Assembly: GCA_022257805.1 (NCBI GenBank) | Contig: JAKOPB010000007.1 | Location: forward strand, 1-12,672 | Length of the DNA: 12,672 bases | Reading direction: 5' to 3' | DNA from: Nanobdellati archaeon | GTDB taxonomy: Archaea; Aenigmatarchaeota; Aenigmatarchaeia; PWEA01 | Part shown: positions 11,699 to 12,672 of the stretch, piece by piece | Layout: each line of letters opens with the position of its first letter | How positions within the stretch are numbered: position 1 is the first letter of the stretch | Position numbers and translations under genes: made by a program | The notes under the pieces: model-generated | What the model saw: the letters and a program-made list of their open reading frames with translations, nothing else | Told to the model about the DNA's origin: nothing | Databases searched by the model: none

Positions 11699-12672
11699 AT
11701 GGAAGGATTGAAGGAAAAGACGAAGGATGAAATAAAGAAGGGAATTGCGGAGGCACTGGAGGAGCTCGGGGCGGAGATGAAGGGGAAGAGTATTAAAAGT
11801 AAAGCACGGAGGACCGTCGGGGGCCGTAGAAAGATTCTTGGAATTCTTGGTAGTCTGAGACGCGGAATAGAGGATTGTAGTTCTACAGATTCTTTTAAGG
11901 AGGATGGTATAGCCGACACCGATAGTGATGAAATCGGAGATAGGAAGTCTATCGAAAAATCAGGATGTTTCGAAGAGGAAAGCGTAGAAATGAAAGGAAG
12001 ATTTAAAAACAAGAACGGGTTACAAGAGAATGTAATAAGTGATATGGAATTTCCAACTGGAAGTAAGATTGATTTTGATAAACTCTCCGGCGAGAAAAAG
12101 GAATCTCAACAGGTTGATTCCTCGAGTAACAAACTTTCTACAAAAGACAGTGACCTTCTCAAGCGAGAACACCGGGATCTTCACAAATCGAACGACGAAG
12201 CTGACGAAGAAGGAGGCCAGGATGATGAACTAAACTCCGAAGAAGAAGAGAAAGGTTCAGAGAGGATAAAGAAGATACTCAAAAGACTTCGCAAAGGCTT
12301 TAAGCAGGAGAACGGGGAAAAGGAAGATCTATCCGAAGACGTATCCCGGGAGAAAGAAAAATCAGAGGATCAAACACAGGAACCAGAAAGTATTGATGAT
12401 GAAAAGGGTTTATCAGGCGGCGGTCCAGAATCCGGTACTGGGGATGGATCAGGGGGTAACGGCGGGGGTTCTGGTGGTTCCGATAAGTCCGGTGACGAGG
12501 GTCCGGAAATTGAGTCCTATGTTTTTGAAAGCGTCAGTGATGAAGAGGCAGCCGATCTTCCCGAGACAGACTGGGAATGGAATTTTTCTGCCATAGCCGA
12601 TGAACCTGAGGAATCTAAAAAGAAATTGAGGGACGTTAATGAGTATTACTGCCTCGTGCCAAAAAACCCCGA
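11699..12672 (+). CDS. Long acidic, Gly-linked N-terminal region; possible pilus-assembly ATPase (cut at right edge)
   Basis: The frame is open for 324 codons to the edge. Residues 1-60 are highly charged and helical, with a basic patch (RRTVGGRRKILGILGSLRRG). Residues about 60-235 are low-complexity, rich in Glu, Asp, Lys and Ser, and likely disordered, with one more basic patch, ERIKKILKRLRKGFKQ, near 200. A Gly/Ser linker (about 238-268) follows. The last 55 residues then look folded: IESYVFESVSDEEAADLPET, DWEWNFSAIADE and LRDVNEYYCLVPKNP. An '(E)xYxxxxP' segment of this sort precedes the N-terminal domain of FlaI/TadA-type ATPases. With pilin genes directly upstream, a type II/IV secretion ATPase is the best guess, but no Walker motif lies within the window. 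The ATG at 11699 is one base after the preceding stop. Confidence 0.72.
   Translation, partial: MEGLKEKTKDEIKKGIAEALEELGAEMKGKSIKSKARRTVGGRRKILGILGSLRRGIEDCSSTDSFKEDGIADTDSDEIGDRKSIEKSGCFEEESVEMKGRFKNKNGLQENVISDMEFPTGSKIDFDKLSGEKKESQQVDSSSNKLSTKDSDLLKREHRDLHKSNDEADEEGGQDDELNSEEEEKGSERIKKILKRLRKGFKQENGEKEDLSEDVSREKEKSEDQTQEPESIDDEKGLSGGGPESGTGDGSGGNGGGSGGSDKSGDEGPEIESYVFESVSDEEAADLPETDWEWNFSAIADEPEESKKKLRDVNEYYCLVPKNP

Noticed and set aside
1..12672. CRISPR array, insertion sequence, rRNA or integration site
   Set aside because: No regularly spaced repeats, transposase, terminal inverted repeats or rRNA-like sequence were seen. The tRNA 3' ends show no duplicated copies nearby.

Overview
The window is archaeal. 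It carries a Pelota gene and a group II chaperonin (thermosome) with a Gly/Met-rich tail. It also has archaeal type IV pilins of the RKGVTPVI type and tRNA genes without encoded CCA that are interrupted by bulge-helix-bulge (BHB) introns. Many genes look leaderless, with a TATA-like box centred 27-28 bases before the start codon. Genes are tightly packed, with convergent stops that touch or overlap and very small membrane proteins. I cannot name the lineage. The mix of unknown small secreted or membrane proteins, multi-intron tRNAs and a compact layout would fit a DPANN-type or other poorly sampled archaeon, but that is inference.

Left part (1-4160): a membrane-anchored surface protein runs off the left edge and is divergent from pelA (1053-2078). 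Next come three minus-strand tRNA genes, Ala(GGC), Val(CAC) and Ile(UAU). They are interleaved with a membrane protein built of three repeats, an acidic hypothetical protein, and two tiny paralogous membrane proteins, one of only 47 residues. Each tRNA appears to hold two introns: one at the usual 37/38 anticodon-loop site and one in the D arm. Removing both gives 73, 73 and 75 nt tRNAs with good cloverleafs.

Middle part (4240-8550): an XRE-type HTH regulator of the archaeal MJ0586-like family, a three-helix membrane protein with a cysteine-rich exterior, endonuclease IV (minus strand), a small four-cysteine protein, and the thermosome subunit, which has a strong Shine-Dalgarno sequence and an ambiguous start.

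Right part (8632-12672): a surface-pilus region. A coiled-coil protein and a 64-residue two-helix membrane protein form a two-gene unit. Two tandem paralogous pilins follow, each with its own copy of the same promoter element and with a conserved Cys63 and C-terminal Cys. Then comes a tight operon of two further pilin-like proteins and a long acidic, disordered, Gly-linked N-terminal region. That region may lead into a pilus-assembly ATPase beyond the right edge.

The most notable observations are the doubly interrupted tRNAs, a tRNA-Ile with anticodon UAU (unusual in archaea, which normally read AUA with a modified CAU tRNA), and the pilin pair with conserved ends and a variable middle.
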